Positions 5,345-5,637 of a stretch of 5,637 nucleotides of DNA are shown here, in pieces (position 1 is the first letter of the stretch; each line of letters opens with the position of its first letter). The DNA is taken from assembly GCA_031255115.1 (NCBI GenBank), contig JAIRTD010000026.1:1-5637 (forward strand), written 5' to 3'. Source of the stretch: Spirochaetaceae bacterium. GTDB lineage: Bacteria > Spirochaetota > Spirochaetia > Treponematales > Breznakiellaceae. The notes under the pieces were generated by a model. That model was not told where the DNA came from and ran no database searches. It saw only the letters and a program-made list of their open reading frames with translations. The position numbers were made by a program, and so were the translations under genes.

Positions 5345-5637
5345 ATGGCTCGCTCCAACTATGCTGGGGACGCCGCCTTTGGCGGCTCGGCCTGCGGTTT
5401 TGCTAGGTCATTCGCTTTGCTCCAACGGCTCACCACGCCCACATTTTGTCTGTCCCGCAAATGCTGCACATTTCCCTATTCGGGCGCCCAAACCGTCGTA
5501 AACAACGCAACGCTTACGAGATACCCCGCTTGCGGCGGGGAGCTTCATTTGACAAGCCCCTTCTCACGGCCTTCCATTCCGGCTTTCTTCGCCTTGCCCC
5601 TGTCTTACAGGCTGAGCGCGAGCCTGAAATTCTCGAC
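5345..5637. other. GC-rich, hairpin-rich block of unknown nature, continuing past the window edge
   Basis: Base composition changes sharply from the AT-rich stretch to GC-rich at about 5345. Dense short inverted repeats follow: GCCGCC-TTT-GGCGGC (5372-5386), palindrome GGGCGCCC (5482-5489), CCCCGC-TTGCG-GCGGGG (5524-5540), and CAGGCT-N7-AGCCTG (5608-5626). GCTCCAAC occurs twice (5352-5359 and in the segment near 5420-5427). I see no tRNA, rRNA or recognisable transposase fragment. The abrupt boundary and hairpin density suggest an inserted repeat or the margin of a mobile element lying mainly to the right. This is inference: no target-site duplication or element end can be shown with one side missing. 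Confidence 0.4.
5345..5637 (+). CDS. Unverified open frame running off the right edge
   Basis: From the ATG at 5345 (MARSNYAGDAAFGGS...) the frame stays open for 97 codons to the window end. No Shine-Dalgarno precedes it, although TATAAT lies 30 bases upstream. The predicted product is odd: five cysteines including a CC pair, many Ser, Ala, Leu and Arg, and only two acidic residues. This looks more like chance reading through a GC-rich structured repeat than a folded protein, and I recognise no family. Listed because it would be missed by searches needing a stop codon inside the window. Confidence 0.15.
   Translation, partial: MARSNYAGDAAFGGSACGFARSFALLQRLTTPTFCLSRKCCTFPYSGAQTVVNNATLTRYPACGGELHLTSPFSRPSIPAFFALPLSYRLSASLKFS
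5524..5560 (-). promoter_or_regulatory. Mutually exclusive hairpins overlapping a possible small-ORF start
   Basis: The G run ending at 5540 can pair leftward (CCCCGC 5524-5529 with GCGGGG 5535-5540) or rightward (GGG-A-GCTT 5538-5545 with AAGCCCC 5554-5560, one bulged A), but not both. On the minus strand the rightward hairpin would hide AAGGGG and place the ATG at 5548 in its loop. That ATG opens a 46-codon frame ending at 5408 (begins MKLPAASGVSRKRC). The geometry resembles a translational switch, but chance complementarity in GC-rich DNA is a real alternative and the peptide is unrecognised. Confidence 0.2.

Noticed and set aside
5345..5637. rRNA or tRNA gene in the right-end block
   Set aside because: The stems are short and local, with no cloverleaf or familiar rRNA segment that I could recognise on either strand.

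Overview
The window holds five well-supported protein genes and about 620 bases at the right end with no convincing gene. Gene content (an oxygen- or NO-reducing flavodiiron protein, a stand-alone CheY-like receiver, amino-sugar catabolism, a secreted NlpC/P60-type hydrolase) and a moderately GC-rich base composition suit an anaerobic, host-associated bacterium. My best guess is a spirochaete such as a gut Treponema, partly from the look of the receiver protein. That placement is inference from memory, not a database match.

Layout. Positions 38-3224, minus strand: flavodiiron protein, then nagB after 9 nt, then an NlpC/P60-like exported protein overlapping the nagB end by 20 nt. The tight packing suggests one transcript. 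Positions 3225-3376: a 152-nt leader with five copies of TTGAAACA or its complement (one with a mismatch), including a perfect 10-bp-arm inverted repeat. This is the best regulatory signal in the window. Positions 3377-3814, minus strand: a single-domain response regulator with its own sigma70-like promoter. Positions 3903-5015, plus strand: a tRNA-dihydrouridine synthase diverging from the regulator, with a weak terminator at its stop codon.

Right end, 5016-5637. A near-consensus promoter (TTGACA-N17-TATACA, 5115-5143) points rightward into AT-rich sequence without a gene. At about 5345 the composition switches abruptly to GC-rich, hairpin-rich DNA. One plus-strand frame stays open from there to the window edge, but its product looks unlike a normal protein. 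This block resembles an inserted repeat or mobile-element margin and may have separated the promoter from its former gene.

Functionally, NagB channels glucosamine-6-phosphate (from peptidoglycan or chitin amino sugars) into glycolysis, the NlpC/P60-like protein probably cuts peptide bonds in the cell envelope, and the flavodiiron protein removes O2 or NO. Why oxygen defence and amino-sugar turnover would share a transcript is not evident. No complete novel system is visible; the most unexplained parts are the TTGAAACA operator array and the right-end block.
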